Assembly: GCA_000473305.1 (NCBI GenBank)
Contig: CP006772.1
Coordinates: 1,550,001 to 1,614,000 of the forward strand
Source of the DNA: Bacteroidales bacterium CF
Lineage (GTDB): Bacteria; Bacteroidota; Bacteroidia; Bacteroidales; UBA932
DNA length: 64,000 bases
Direction: 5' to 3'
A program made the translations under genes and the position numbers. Positions 1-8,551 of this stretch are shown here, piece by piece; within the stretch, counting starts at the first letter, position 1; every line of letters begins with the position of its first letter. The notes beneath the pieces are model-generated. The model saw nothing but the letters and a program-made list of their open reading frames with translations, was not told the origin of the DNA and made no database searches.

Positions 1-38
1 GGCGCAGCATTTGTTTGAAGAAATACTAAAAAATTCAT
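1..38 (-). CDS. N-terminal fragment, probable preprotein translocase subunit YajC
   Basis: A minus-strand ATG at 38-36 opens a frame running off the window edge, reading MNFLVFLQTNAA. An A-rich AAAATAAAG tract precedes it. Bacteroidales YajC proteins begin with a similar short hydrophobic stretch and yajC commonly follows nusB in this order, which is the arrangement here. Only 12 codons are visible, so the name rests mainly on position and is an inference. Confidence 0.4.
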   Translation of the reverse strand, partial: MNFLVFLQTNAA

Positions 39-70
39 CTTTATTTTATTTAAATATCATACAAATTTAA

Positions 71-1018
71 CTAATCTATTGAGCCCACCAAACCTCTTCC
101 TGACTTTTGAACTACTCCTTCACGCTGCAGGCCTATCAATACCTTGTCCAATATACCATTTACAAAAACCTTACTGTTCTGGGTGCTATAGAATTTCGAA
201 AGTTCTACATATTCATTTATGGTCACCTTGAGCGGTATGTTAGGAAAAGCAATTGCCTCGGCAATTCCAAGAACTATAAGGTTGGTGTCTGTAGCTGCAA
301 GGCGCTCGGGTTCCCAATTCAGAACATACCTGGCCATCATCTCTACATATTCGTCATAATTAAGTAAAGCCTTGGCAAGCAATCTGACAGCATACTCCCT
401 GTCTTCATCCTTAATAAACACCTTTGGAAAAGAGACTTTGGACTTCTCTTTCATCAAGGCCAGTCTTTTAATTATGATGTTAATTACATATGCAATATCA
501 TCAACCCAATACAAGCTGGCATCTTCAAGCATAGTGTAAAGATCTTCACAATCCTCCAGTTCCTGCTCATAAATATCCAGAATCAACTTAAGATCCTTAT
601 CATAACTTGTCTCAGGTGCGCTCATATACTCTCTGTAATAATCGCTCTTGATCATAGAGGAATATATCTTTTTTACTACTGATTCATGATCATTCCATAA
701 AAGACCCCTGTTTTCGCAGAACTTTGTGAGTTCTTCACAATTTTCAAGTTTTTCTATTACAGGATTGTCAACAAAACGCCTGTTCGGATTGAGTTCCTCA
801 CTTGTAGGATGGAATTTTTTAAGTCCCGCTTCAATTTTAGTTTCTGAAATCTTTTTAAGGGCCACCGGTAATCCAAGGAGGAAATAGTAAAGATCCAGAG
901 TCTTCTCACAACTCATAATAAGTTCCTTCTCCGCTCCGTTTATTGAATCGGACCCTGAACTTACCCTACTGAAAAGAACTTTAAACACCTTTACCCTAAT
1001 CAATCTTCTGCTAATCAT
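71..1018 (-). CDS. nusB: transcription antitermination factor NusB, long Bacteroidota form
   Basis: NusB binds boxA RNA with ribosomal protein S10 and supports rRNA antitermination in the cytoplasm. The 315-residue product is about twice the length of E. coli NusB, as is usual in Bacteroidota. The helical NusB RNA-binding fold is in the last third, with the typical motifs TDTNLIVLGIAEAIAF, VTINEYVELSKFYS and KVFVNGILDKVL near the C-terminus. The N-terminal two thirds is the phylum-specific extension. The start MISRRLIRVKVFK matches the family N-terminus. A TATCTTTG promoter element lies 24 bases upstream, facing away from the DUF3276 gene. The gene probably leads into yajC at the window edge. 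Confidence 0.93.
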   Translation of the reverse strand: MISRRLIRVKVFKVLFSRVSSGSDSINGAEKELIMSCEKTLDLYYFLLGLPVALKKISETKIEAGLKKFHPTSEELNPNRRFVDNPVIEKLENCEELTKFCENRGLLWNDHESVVKKIYSSMIKSDYYREYMSAPETSYDKDLKLILDIYEQELEDCEDLYTMLEDASLYWVDDIAYVINIIIKRLALMKEKSKVSFPKVFIKDEDREYAVRLLAKALLNYDEYVEMMARYVLNWEPERLAATDTNLIVLGIAEAIAFPNIPLKVTINEYVELSKFYSTQNSKVFVNGILDKVLIGLQREGVVQKSGRGLVGSID

Positions 1019-1041
1019 AATTAATTATTTCAAATATTTTG

Positions 1042-1049
1042 CAAAGATA
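1042..1049 (-). promoter_or_regulatory. -7 promoter element for nusB
   Basis: On the minus strand this reads TATCTTTG, a match to the Bacteroidota TAnnTTTG element, 24 bases before the nusB ATG. No -33 TTG at ideal spacing was found, so the call rests on the -7 match and position. Confidence 0.5.
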
Positions 1050-1054
1050 GGTTT

Positions 1055-1082
1055 TTGTGCACAAAAAATAATTTTATCTTTG
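1055..1082 (+). promoter_or_regulatory. promoter for the DUF3276 gene
   Basis: TTG at 1055-1057 and TATCTTTG at 1075-1082 are separated by 17 bases, close to the Bacteroidota consensus of about 19. The element is 25 bases upstream of the DUF3276 start and back to back with the nusB promoter. Confidence 0.55.
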
Positions 1083-1107
1083 TAAGAGAAATTTAAAAAT
1101 AACAAAA

Positions 1108-1464
1108 ATGTACTTCGAAGATTTTGATAACGCGGATACACAAGAACGCAACGGAGATGATGTATATTCAAAACCGGTAAGGGCAGGAAAGAGGACATAC
1201 TTCTTTGATGTAAAGGCGACTAAGAACAATGATTATTATCTTACAATCACCGAAAGCAAAAGAAGACTCGACAGGGACGGCAGGTTTGTGTACGACAAGC
1301 ACAAAATTTTTCTGTACAAGGAGGACTTTGAGAAGTTTTCACAAGGACTTGAGGAAATAATTCAATACATAAGGGAGAAAGCCCCTATCATGACTGAAAA
1401 GAATGAAAAAGAGGGCACTGACGAAGTGACTCCATTTTCTGATGTCAACTTTGAGGAGCTTTAA
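1108..1464 (+). CDS. DUF3276 (PUR-alpha-like) nucleic-acid-binding protein
   Basis: This small 118-residue protein matches the DUF3276 family, found mainly in Bacteroidota and related to the eukaryotic PUR-alpha single-stranded nucleic-acid-binding fold. The core motif is visible as KRTYFFDVKATKNNDYYLTI followed by ITESKRR and the helix FEKFSQGLEEIIQYI. The acidic N-terminus (YFEDFDNAD) and C-terminal acidic tail are loosely conserved. It is monocistronic: it has its own promoter and a strong terminator 22 bases after its stop. A role in binding RNA or single-stranded DNA is known for relatives and inferred here. Confidence 0.85.
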   Translation: MYFEDFDNADTQERNGDDVYSKPVRAGKRTYFFDVKATKNNDYYLTITESKRRLDRDGRFVYDKHKIFLYKEDFEKFSQGLEEIIQYIREKAPIMTEKNEKEGTDEVTPFSDVNFEEL

Positions 1465-1485
1465 AATTTTCTCATAAATATAAGT

Positions 1486-1519
1486 TGAGGGCCAAAAATA
1501 CTTTTGGCCCTCAGTTTTT
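1486..1519 (+). terminator. rho-independent terminator after the DUF3276 gene
   Basis: A perfect 12-bp inverted repeat (TGAGGGCCAAAA at 1486-1497 with TTTTGGCCCTCA at 1502-1513) encloses a 4-base loop and is followed by GTTTTTATTT. It sits between the convergent DUF3276 gene and the secreted-protein gene and may act on both strands, though the T-tract is best on plus. Confidence 0.85.
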
Positions 1520-3158
1520 ATTTGAATGGTGTAAGAGTTAAGGTCACACTGATTTTCTCGTCATTCAAGGGGGATCCTGAATTATTGAAAGCGCTTCCTT
1601 TCAAGCTCAAAGTATATGCTCCATCAGGATTCAAAAGATAACGCTCTAGAGCCTCTACATCCTGAATCTTCATGGGGACGATTATTTGATCTGCTGATGA
1701 GAGAAATTTTGAATAGTCAAAGCTTATGCCAACACTCTGTTTTGGAGATACCTCCGCATCAACCGACTCCATCTCTCCGTATTCGTTTCGTTGTTGCCGT
1801 TTTCTTTTCCCTGTTGTGGGGTATTTTGATGAATTGAAAAGAGCTCTGGCATTACTTCCCATCTTAACAACAAGGCAGTAACTTCTGGCGATAGCCGGTA
1901 ATGGCAAACCATCTGCTCCCTGATATGAAAGAGTGGTAATCTCAACTGTAAGATCGCAACCGTTAGAGCTTACCTCTGATGTCTCCTTCTCGTCAAGACG
2001 TAATTTCCCCTCATGCTTATTGTACATTGAAAAGTCCATTGACTCATGGATTTGCACAGGTTCACCAGTCAAAAAATTCACATTATTACCCGATGCTATA
2101 CTGAAATAACTGAACTCAGATATTGCCCTGTTAAAGTTCTCCATTTTTTGTTGCAGATATTCGATCCTTTCCGGAATAATCTTCAAGTAGACAGTAGTTG
2201 AGAGCATACTTCTTTCAATAGATTTTTGTTCGGGATCCTCTCTTGTTCCGCATGTTACACTTGTATTGCTATAACTTATACGCAATAATCCGGAGAGCTC
2301 TTTCACCGGCTTCTTGACCAATATCCGCGGAGAAGGGTATAATAGTAGTTGTTGATGCTTTTCACCCGGGGTCTCGTAATTTGAAATTCCAAGAATCTCG
2401 TATTCCTGTTCTTCATCAGGAGCTGTATGGACGATATAACCAATACCTTTGTAATCAGTCTTGATTGTTGTCTGATGCATCTTTCCCTTATATCCGGAAA
2501 GCTCTATCTCTAGCCCTTTTATCGGTTCTCCATCGGCATCCTTTACCTCTATCATGAATTGTTTCACCTCTCCCGGCTTAAGAATAACCGGATCCTTCAA
2601 ATCCTTAACCGACATCTCTGGACATATAGGTTTATATTTCACGGGATCTTTTGTTCTCTCTTTTTTTTCAAAATCAGTTATAACATCAATCAGCGGTTTC
2701 GAGCCACTTTCTGTAGATCCCATCTTGAGAGCAGCCACTGAGCCTCCGAATTGTGCCTCCTCTGCTCCTTCAAAAACAGTAGAGCCCTTTGCTATCACCA
2801 ACCTTGTTTTAGGTGCCACCAGAAACAACTCTATTCTGAACCGATTCTCTCCGATAGATGTCATCTTGCCCCATATCACATATTCATTAGGACTGTCAGT
2901 GCCAAAATAGACAGGGTGTTCCCAAGGTTCTGCCAGTATTCTCATAGGTTGTATGCCCACTTTGAAAAAATCGTTTTCTGCCACAGAATTCAGTTGTAAT
3001 TGCTCAATATACCCTTTGCTGGCATAATAGAACCTTTTATCCGGATCGGGAAACTGAATCTGGATATCGTAACAATGCACGATTCTGGTACATTTCTCTT
3101 TTGCTGTTATTGCTATAGTTGAGAAAAAAAACAGAAAAAAAATCAAAAGTCTTTTCAT
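1518..3158 (-). CDS. secreted protein of unknown function with Ig-like segment
   Basis: I do not recognise this 546-residue protein. It starts with a clear Sec signal peptide (LLIFFLFFFSTIAITAKEK), so it is exported. Around residues 180-260 a segment beginning KPGEVKQFMIEVKDADGEPI and running through glycine and threonine turns resembles a bacterial Ig-like or carboxypeptidase-regulatory fold with 'additional property' wording typical of beta-sandwich domains. The rest is beta-rich with scattered cysteines and no catalytic motif I can identify. The gene lies between a terminator and the tRNA-Cys gene and seems to be transcribed alone. It could be a periplasmic or surface adhesin-like protein, but that is only a guess. 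Confidence 0.7.
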   Translation of the reverse strand: MKRLLIFFLFFFSTIAITAKEKCTRIVHCYDIQIQFPDPDKRFYYASKGYIEQLQLNSVAENDFFKVGIQPMRILAEPWEHPVYFGTDSPNEYVIWGKMTSIGENRFRIELFLVAPKTRLVIAKGSTVFEGAEEAQFGGSVAALKMGSTESGSKPLIDVITDFEKKERTKDPVKYKPICPEMSVKDLKDPVILKPGEVKQFMIEVKDADGEPIKGLEIELSGYKGKMHQTTIKTDYKGIGYIVHTAPDEEQEYEILGISNYETPGEKHQQLLLYPSPRILVKKPVKELSGLLRISYSNTSVTCGTREDPEQKSIERSMLSTTVYLKIIPERIEYLQQKMENFNRAISEFSYFSIASGNNVNFLTGEPVQIHESMDFSMYNKHEGKLRLDEKETSEVSSNGCDLTVEITTLSYQGADGLPLPAIARSYCLVVKMGSNARALFNSSKYPTTGKRKRQQRNEYGEMESVDAEVSPKQSVGISFDYSKFLSSADQIIVPMKIQDVEALERYLLNPDGAYTLSLKGSAFNNSGSPLNDEKISVTLTLTPFK

Positions 3159-3212
3159 TGTTGATTTCAGATTTATTTGATCATTAAAGATATAAAAAAG
3201 AAATATATTAAA

Positions 3213-3245
3213 GCAAAAAGCCCATCTGTGTATTCACAAATGGGC
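3213..3245 (-). terminator. terminator of the tRNA-Cys transcript
   Basis: On the minus strand a hairpin GCCCATTTGTG/CACAGATGGGC with one internal mismatch is followed by TTTTTG. It begins about ten bases past the tRNA 3' end and is the expected end of that transcript. Confidence 0.8.
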
Positions 3246-3253
3246 CTCTTTAG

Positions 3254-3324
3254 AGGTACCCAGCAGAATCGAACTGCTGTACACGGTTTTGCAGACCGTT
3301 GCCTAACCACTCGGCCAGGGTACC
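3254..3324 (-). tRNA. tRNA-Cys (anticodon GCA)
   Basis: The 71-base minus-strand sequence folds into a cloverleaf. The acceptor stem is a perfect 7 bp (GGTACCC with GGGTACC), the D-loop contains GTGGTTAGG, the anticodon loop is CTGCAAA (anticodon GCA, cysteine), and the T-arm is AGCAG-TTCGATT-CTGCT. The discriminator base is T, and CCA is not encoded. A consensus promoter precedes it and a terminator follows. Confidence 0.95.
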
Positions 3325-3336
3325 CTGTTGGGAGTG

Positions 3337-3366
3337 CAAAGATATTAAAAATTCCTTTCCCTCCAA
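3337..3366 (-). promoter_or_regulatory. promoter for tRNA-Cys
   Basis: On the minus strand TTG (3366-3364) and TATCTTTG (3344-3337) are separated by exactly 19 bases, a full match to the Bacteroidota sigma consensus. It lies 12 bases upstream of the tRNA 5' end. Confidence 0.75.
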
Positions 3367-3386
3367 AATTCATATAACATACCGGA

Positions 3387-4289
3387 TTATGTGCGTTTGC
3401 CTGACATTTCTTTTCTATTACTTATATATATTCCACACATTACCAAGGCTAAACCGACAATCGTCAAGGGAGTTATTGATTCCCCCAATATATAGTGAAT
3501 AAAAAAAAGTGACAAAAGTGGAGAGAGGTATGTAATCTGAGTAAGGACGATTTTATTCTCCGCAAGTCTCAGAGCTTTCGTCCAAAGAATGAATGTGAGT
3601 CCCATTTCAAAAATTCCGACATAGACTCCTGCCAGTAATCCTCTTGATGACGGCCAATCCATAGGGTAAAATAACGATAGAATTGCAAGGTAAATTGTTC
3701 CGAACAGAAAATTATAGAATAGCTCCACTACCGGATCGATCTCATTCTTTAACTTCGAAATCCAGTATGAGGCCCATATGACCGAACTGCCTAGTGCCAG
3801 AGAGATACCTACAAGAGAAAGGTTTCCACTTATATCTGCTTTCCCGTTAAGTGATAGCGAGACAACACCGGCAAAACAGATCATAACACCGGTCAATTGA
3901 CTAAATGTCAAGCGCTTCTTATAAAAAAACGACATCATCAATATCAGTACAACTTGCCATGAGTAGTTAAGAGGTTGGGCAATCTGTGCGGGAAGAAGTG
4001 AGTAAGCCTTGAACAGGACAAGATAGTAGAGGAATGGGGTAAGTAATGCCTGTAACATGAGTATTGGCAATCTTTGAGACCCATTATCTATTGCTAGTTT
4101 AATTACCAACCCGGTCTTGCTGGATCTTATGAGTTCCAAAGCACATACAGCAAGTGCAGTTATTGAAGAAATAAGCAACAGTTGTATGAAACCCATCTCT
4201 GATAGTGCAATCTTGAATGCAGTAGCTACAGTTGCCCAAAAAACAACAACCGCTCCTCCCATATAGAGCGCACGGTTCTGGCTGTTCAT
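3387..4289 (-). CDS. EamA/DMT-superfamily transporter
   Basis: This inner-membrane permease of 300 residues has about ten predicted hydrophobic helices arranged as two EamA repeats, the classic drug/metabolite transporter layout. Recognisable segments are FFYKKRLTFSQLTGVMICFA at the end of the first repeat and ILGESITPLTIVGLALVMCG at the end of the second. EamA proteins export amino acids, purines or other metabolites, and the substrate cannot be read from sequence. Its ATG overlaps the stop of the upstream M1 peptidase gene by four bases, so the two are probably co-translated. Amino-acid or peptide-product export is a reasonable inference. Confidence 0.85.
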   Translation of the reverse strand: MNSQNRALYMGGAVVVFWATVATAFKIALSEMGFIQLLLISSITALAVCALELIRSSKTGLVIKLAIDNGSQRLPILMLQALLTPFLYYLVLFKAYSLLPAQIAQPLNYSWQVVLILMMSFFYKKRLTFSQLTGVMICFAGVVSLSLNGKADISGNLSLVGISLALGSSVIWASYWISKLKNEIDPVVELFYNFLFGTIYLAILSLFYPMDWPSSRGLLAGVYVGIFEMGLTFILWTKALRLAENKIVLTQITYLSPLLSLFFIHYILGESITPLTIVGLALVMCGIYISNRKEMSGKRT

Positions 4290-6817
4290 CTCTTTATTCC
4301 GGATAGATGGTCTGATTGTTGAAGTATTTTATTTCTGAGCATTGGCGGATAATTTTTGTTCTTTTCCAGAAACTTCTCTGTTATTACCGCTGCTTCACGG
4401 GAGTGATGACCTGACAATAGTGCTTTTAACCAATTAACCGGAAAAAAGATATCTCCGGTTTTCTGAACCTCTTCCACCATTTCCAATGCTGGGTTGATGT
4501 ACTCATGAGAAGACATATCCCTGGTGTAATGATTAAGATACCCGAGGGAAGTGATTGTCCATGGTTCAACTGAACGGTTTTTCTCATCTTTAAGGGAGTT
4601 GAAGACAGAATCTCTAACCTGTCTTGAACCAGAAACTGAAGGAAAAATGTAGTTAAATTCCGCTACTCTATCCGGATTTGAAATTCTTTCAAGTTGCACA
4701 TTTCTTATCTCACTATACCTGTCAGGGAAGTGCAAGGCAAGCAGATATGCCAGGTTGGTAAGCTCTCTCTCACCAAGTTCCAATGATGTGAAGCTTACTG
4801 GTCTTTTCCATATTGAGAAGAGCCTCTCTAACCCTTTTGTAGAAGTTGTTATATTAGACAAAGCCCTGAAAGCAAGTGACCGGTCCTGCATTTGTGAAGA
4901 CTTATCAGCCATTTGCCCGAGAGTGCTCTCTATCTTCTCCTGTAATAATATGTTTAGAGACTTATTATTATTATTGTAAATATATGCGCAATAGGCATCT
5001 GTCAAATAAGACAATCCTCTGGAGAGAATAAGTGAATTAGCCTCATGTGGAAGATAGTCCGTCAAAGTATTACAGAAGGACTGCGGATCCAGGTTTCCTC
5101 TCTTCAGGTTCTCGTATAGGGTTATTAGTAAGGAACATCTTGTCAGATCATCATAAATAGCCGATGAGTCAGAGTCTTTCAGATTGCTTCTGTATCCGGA
5201 GAATGTCTTAAGAAGATAATCAGAACTCCTCTTATCCAGAAAAAAGTATCCATACCCTCTCCCATCGGTGTTTGGTATTGGGAAACCGTTTTCCACCCTA
5301 TAAGCAAGTGGTTGATCCCAGACTACCTTTTTCTCAGAATTGCTCAAAACCTCTGTAATCACAGAATCCCCCGAAACCGAGGCGTGTATCTCGGCCATAC
5401 CAGGTTCATTGATCCAAGAATAGCTCCAACTCTTCAAATCCTTTTCTGTATATTGATCCAAAATCCCGATCAAATCATCCCAGGTCGCATTACTGTATCC
5501 AAATTTGTTTAAGTAAACACGTATTCCTTTTTGAAAATTCTCCTCTCCTATAAGTGCCACAAGCTTATCCATAACAATGGGCGCCTTGTTGTAAATTATA
5601 TTGCCATATACCAATCCTGCATTATTGAGATTGTCCAGATCCTGTCTGACCGGAGTGGCTCCTGCGGTTCTGTCCTCAGAATATGCGGCCGGAAAATATG
5701 AGTTGAGAAAATTCAGACGATGATTCACCTCGGGGAAGAGGGGTTCTACCATCCTTTTGGCAAACCAGTTGGCAAAAACCTCTTTGGTCCACACCTCATC
5801 AAACCACTTCATAGTAACATAATCTCCAAACCACATATGTGCTGTCTCGTGAGCAATAAGCTCCGCACGCGAGAGACGGTCAGTATCTGTCGGATTTTCG
5901 CTCAGAAACATAGTCCTGTCAGAGTATAGAGTGGCTCCCATATGTTCCATCCCGCCATATTGAAAACCCGGTATGATTACAATATCATATTTAGTAAAGG
6001 GATACTTGACACCTGTATAATTCTCCATCCATTCAAGCGAGGAGAAAACCTGAGAGAATATCTCGTCACATTGAGAAACTTTCCCGGGTTCCGACTCCCT
6101 GTGGTAAATGGTAATCTCTCGCCCACTCTTCTCTTGAGTAACTTTTTTCATCTTTCCGGCAACGAAAGAAAATAGATATGTAGGGATCGGTTCTGTCTCG
6201 GAAAATTGCACGAACCTTCTTTGTGTCTGCTCAATAGTGTCGTTTTGTAGAACTTTTCCGTTAGCAACAGCTTCCCACTCCACAGGTATTTCAAGTGAGA
6301 GTGAGTAACGGCTTTTTATATCCGGCTGGTCGAAGCAGGGGAAAAGAGTTCTGGCCCTGTCCGGTACCAATAATGTGTAGAGAAGGTCTTCCCTCCGGTT
6401 TAATGATTGATTTCCTGCATGAAACTGAATCGTAAGACGGTTCTCCCCTCTCAATGAAAATGATGCCGGTATCACTATATGTTCGTTTCTGAATGAGTAA
6501 CGTGCCTTTTTCCCATTTACAGAGAGACTTATCAGAGAGGTGTCGGAGTTTACGAAATCAAGTACTATCGGCTTTCTCTCCTTCAATTTAAAGGATAGTG
6601 AAACCATACCTTCAAGAGCCACATTCTGATCTGAGTGTATTTCAAACAAGAGGGAGTATTTTACATCTGAAATATTTTCTGCTCTTGTCTCTGCCAATTT
6701 TTTGCCGACTCCGTCAACCTCCATTTCCGGCAGTCTTTTCCCACAGCCGGTGGTAAAGGATATAAGTGCTGTCAAAAAGATTATTGCCGCGCAAATCTTC
6801 CTCATCATGTAAATCAT
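4286..6817 (-). CDS. M1-family zinc aminopeptidase, lipoprotein
   Basis: Members of this family remove N-terminal residues from peptides. The 843-residue protein has an N-terminal hydrophobic stretch and a lipobox (FTTGC, Cys25), so it is probably anchored in the periplasm or outer membrane rather than cytoplasmic like PepN. The zinc site HETAH (residues 323-327) is followed at the canonical X18 spacing by Glu346. The exopeptidase motif is GGMEH (288-292), with His where GxMEN has Asn. The M1 beta-saddle domain precedes this and a helical C-terminal domain follows. Its start overlaps the upstream GAF-protein stop by four bases and its stop overlaps the DMT transporter, forming a three-gene coupled unit. 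Confidence 0.93.
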   Translation of the reverse strand: MIYMMRKICAAIIFLTALISFTTGCGKRLPEMEVDGVGKKLAETRAENISDVKYSLLFEIHSDQNVALEGMVSLSFKLKERKPIVLDFVNSDTSLISLSVNGKKARYSFRNEHIVIPASFSLRGENRLTIQFHAGNQSLNRREDLLYTLLVPDRARTLFPCFDQPDIKSRYSLSLEIPVEWEAVANGKVLQNDTIEQTQRRFVQFSETEPIPTYLFSFVAGKMKKVTQEKSGREITIYHRESEPGKVSQCDEIFSQVFSSLEWMENYTGVKYPFTKYDIVIIPGFQYGGMEHMGATLYSDRTMFLSENPTDTDRLSRAELIAHETAHMWFGDYVTMKWFDEVWTKEVFANWFAKRMVEPLFPEVNHRLNFLNSYFPAAYSEDRTAGATPVRQDLDNLNNAGLVYGNIIYNKAPIVMDKLVALIGEENFQKGIRVYLNKFGYSNATWDDLIGILDQYTEKDLKSWSYSWINEPGMAEIHASVSGDSVITEVLSNSEKKVVWDQPLAYRVENGFPIPNTDGRGYGYFFLDKRSSDYLLKTFSGYRSNLKDSDSSAIYDDLTRCSLLITLYENLKRGNLDPQSFCNTLTDYLPHEANSLILSRGLSYLTDAYCAYIYNNNNKSLNILLQEKIESTLGQMADKSSQMQDRSLAFRALSNITTSTKGLERLFSIWKRPVSFTSLELGERELTNLAYLLALHFPDRYSEIRNVQLERISNPDRVAEFNYIFPSVSGSRQVRDSVFNSLKDEKNRSVEPWTITSLGYLNHYTRDMSSHEYINPALEMVEEVQKTGDIFFPVNWLKALLSGHHSREAAVITEKFLEKNKNYPPMLRNKILQQSDHLSGIKR

Positions 6818-7308
6818 ATTTTTGACTTTATACTATCTACTATTATCTCAAGAAACTCCCTGTCAATATCATCGTATGAACCAACATCACTACTGTCGAT
6901 GTCTAACACGGCAATCACCTTTCCGTCTCTGACCAGAGGAACTACAATCTCTGAACGTGAGAGTGAACTGCATGCAATATGACCGGGGAAAAGTTCAACA
7001 TCAGGGACAATTATTGTTTTCATCTCTTTCCAGGATGTACCGCAAACACCTTTACCATAAGCAATTCTTGTACATGCAAGAGGCCCCTGGAACGGGCCCA
7101 GAACCAAAGATTCTCCAAATGGCGAAGAGTCCGGACGAACAATGTAGAATCCAGTCCAAAAATTATTGAATGTAAAATGAATGGCAGAAGAGATATTTGC
7201 CATATTGGCAATAATGTCGTTTTCACCCTCTACCAGTGAAACAATTTGTGGGAGAAGAGTCTTATATTTATCTCTCTTGCTTCCATCGCAAACTTCGAGT
7301 GATTCCAT
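6814..7308 (-). CDS. GAF-domain free methionine-(R)-sulfoxide reductase
   Basis: This 164-residue single GAF domain matches fRMsr, which reduces free L-methionine-(R)-sulfoxide with thioredoxin. The three redox cysteines of the family are present at Cys79, Cys89 and Cys113 in the motifs GPLACTRIAYGKGVCGTSW and FPGHIACSS. Family length is about 150-180 residues, so it is complete. Its stop overlaps the start of the M1 peptidase. A link between oxidised methionine recycling and peptide breakdown is plausible but inferred. It ends only 4 bases into the next gene and starts 43 bases after rlmI. Confidence 0.92.
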   Translation of the reverse strand: MESLEVCDGSKRDKYKTLLPQIVSLVEGENDIIANMANISSAIHFTFNNFWTGFYIVRPDSSPFGESLVLGPFQGPLACTRIAYGKGVCGTSWKEMKTIIVPDVELFPGHIACSSLSRSEIVVPLVRDGKVIAVLDIDSSDVGSYDDIDREFLEIIVDSIKSKI

Positions 7309-7351
7309 TCTGTTTTCAGAATTTATGTGTGATTATTGCAAATATATGCAA

Positions 7352-8551
7352 TTACTCCACATAAATAACCAGCCCTTTGAGGTATTCTCCCTCCGGGTGG
7401 TATATATTGACAGGATGATCTGCAGGCTGTGTGAGCCGGTGCAGTATCCTGACCCTTCTTCCTGTCTGGGCTGCAGCAGAAAAGATTGCCTCTGCAAATG
7501 CAGTCTTATCAACTGCCTGAGAACAGCTGAAAGTAAACACTATCCCTCCGGGGGCGATTTTATCAATTGCTGCTGCATTAAGCCTCTGATAAGCCCTTAA
7601 CGCATTGGGGATTGCGGCTCTGTGCTTTGCAAATGCGGGAGGGTCAACAACTATCACATCATATTGCCCCTTTTGGCTCTTCTTCAGATACTCTATTGCA
7701 TCATCACAAACAGAGTCGTGCTTTGCATCATTCAGAACAATTCCGGCTTCCCTGTTCAATCCTATGTTCTTTTCAAGCATCTCCATTGCTGTACGGGAAC
7801 TGTCGACAGATGTAACGGATATAGCTCCTGAAGCTAAGGCATACATCGAGAAACCACCTGTGTAACAGAATAAATTGAGCAGATTCTTTCCCTTTGAATA
7901 TTTTCCCACCAACTCCCTGTTATCTCTCTGATCAAGAAAAAAGCCTGTCTTCTGGCCGCTGCACCAATCCACAAAGAAACTGATTCCATTCTCTTTTATT
8001 GAGGCGGGATGAGTCTCGTTACCGTAAATATAGCCGTCCGACAGTTGAAGCCCTGCTTTGAAAGGAGCTGTAGCTGAACTTTTATCGTAAACTGCTCTTA
8101 GTTTTTTTCCGTAAGTCCTCTTTAATGCTTCTGTTATCTCCTCTCTGGCAAGGAACATCCCGGCTGAATGTGCCTGTATAACAGCTGTATCGTTATAAAT
8201 GTCTATTATAAGCCCGGGGAGCATATCTCCTTCACCGTGTATCAGTCTGTATGCAGTTGTGGATTCGTTTTCTGCAAGGCCTAAAACACTCCTGAATCTG
8301 TATGCAGCCTCAATTCTCTTTTCCCAGAAATTTTCCGGAAGAGTATCTGTTTGAAATTCCAACACTCGTACCGCAATTGAACCTATCTGGTAGTGGCCGA
8401 CTGCCAGCGCTTTACCATCTGAAGAATAAACAGATGCCATAGCTCCGTCCTCCTCAACCCCTTCGAGCTTATGTATTGCCCCTGAAAATATCCATGGGTG
8501 GAAGCGTTTTACAGACTCCTCTCTCGATTTTTTTAGATAGACCTTTATCAT
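7352..8551 (-). CDS. rlmI: 23S rRNA (cytosine-C5)-methyltransferase, RlmI family
   Basis: The protein methylates a 23S rRNA cytosine (C1962 in E. coli) using S-adenosylmethionine. Its 399 residues match the family length. An N-terminal PUA-like RNA-binding domain is seen in KRFHPWIFSGAI. The Rossmann methyltransferase has NLFCYTGGFSMYALASGA (SAM loop), VDPPAFAKHR (catalytic-site motif) and FSCSQAVD, whose cysteine is the likely nucleophile. Its ATG overlaps the stop of the upstream exonuclease gene by four bases, so the pair is translationally coupled. Confidence 0.92.
   Translation of the reverse strand: MIKVYLKKSREESVKRFHPWIFSGAIHKLEGVEEDGAMASVYSSDGKALAVGHYQIGSIAVRVLEFQTDTLPENFWEKRIEAAYRFRSVLGLAENESTTAYRLIHGEGDMLPGLIIDIYNDTAVIQAHSAGMFLAREEITEALKRTYGKKLRAVYDKSSATAPFKAGLQLSDGYIYGNETHPASIKENGISFFVDWCSGQKTGFFLDQRDNRELVGKYSKGKNLLNLFCYTGGFSMYALASGAISVTSVDSSRTAMEMLEKNIGLNREAGIVLNDAKHDSVCDDAIEYLKKSQKGQYDVIVVDPPAFAKHRAAIPNALRAYQRLNAAAIDKIAPGGIVFTFSCSQAVDKTAFAEAIFSAAAQTGRRVRILHRLTQPADHPVNIYHPEGEYLKGLVIYVE

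Noticed and set aside
7181-7600. A 139-codon plus-strand open frame spanning the rlmI-fRMsr gap
   Set aside because: Antisense to two well-supported genes and without family features.
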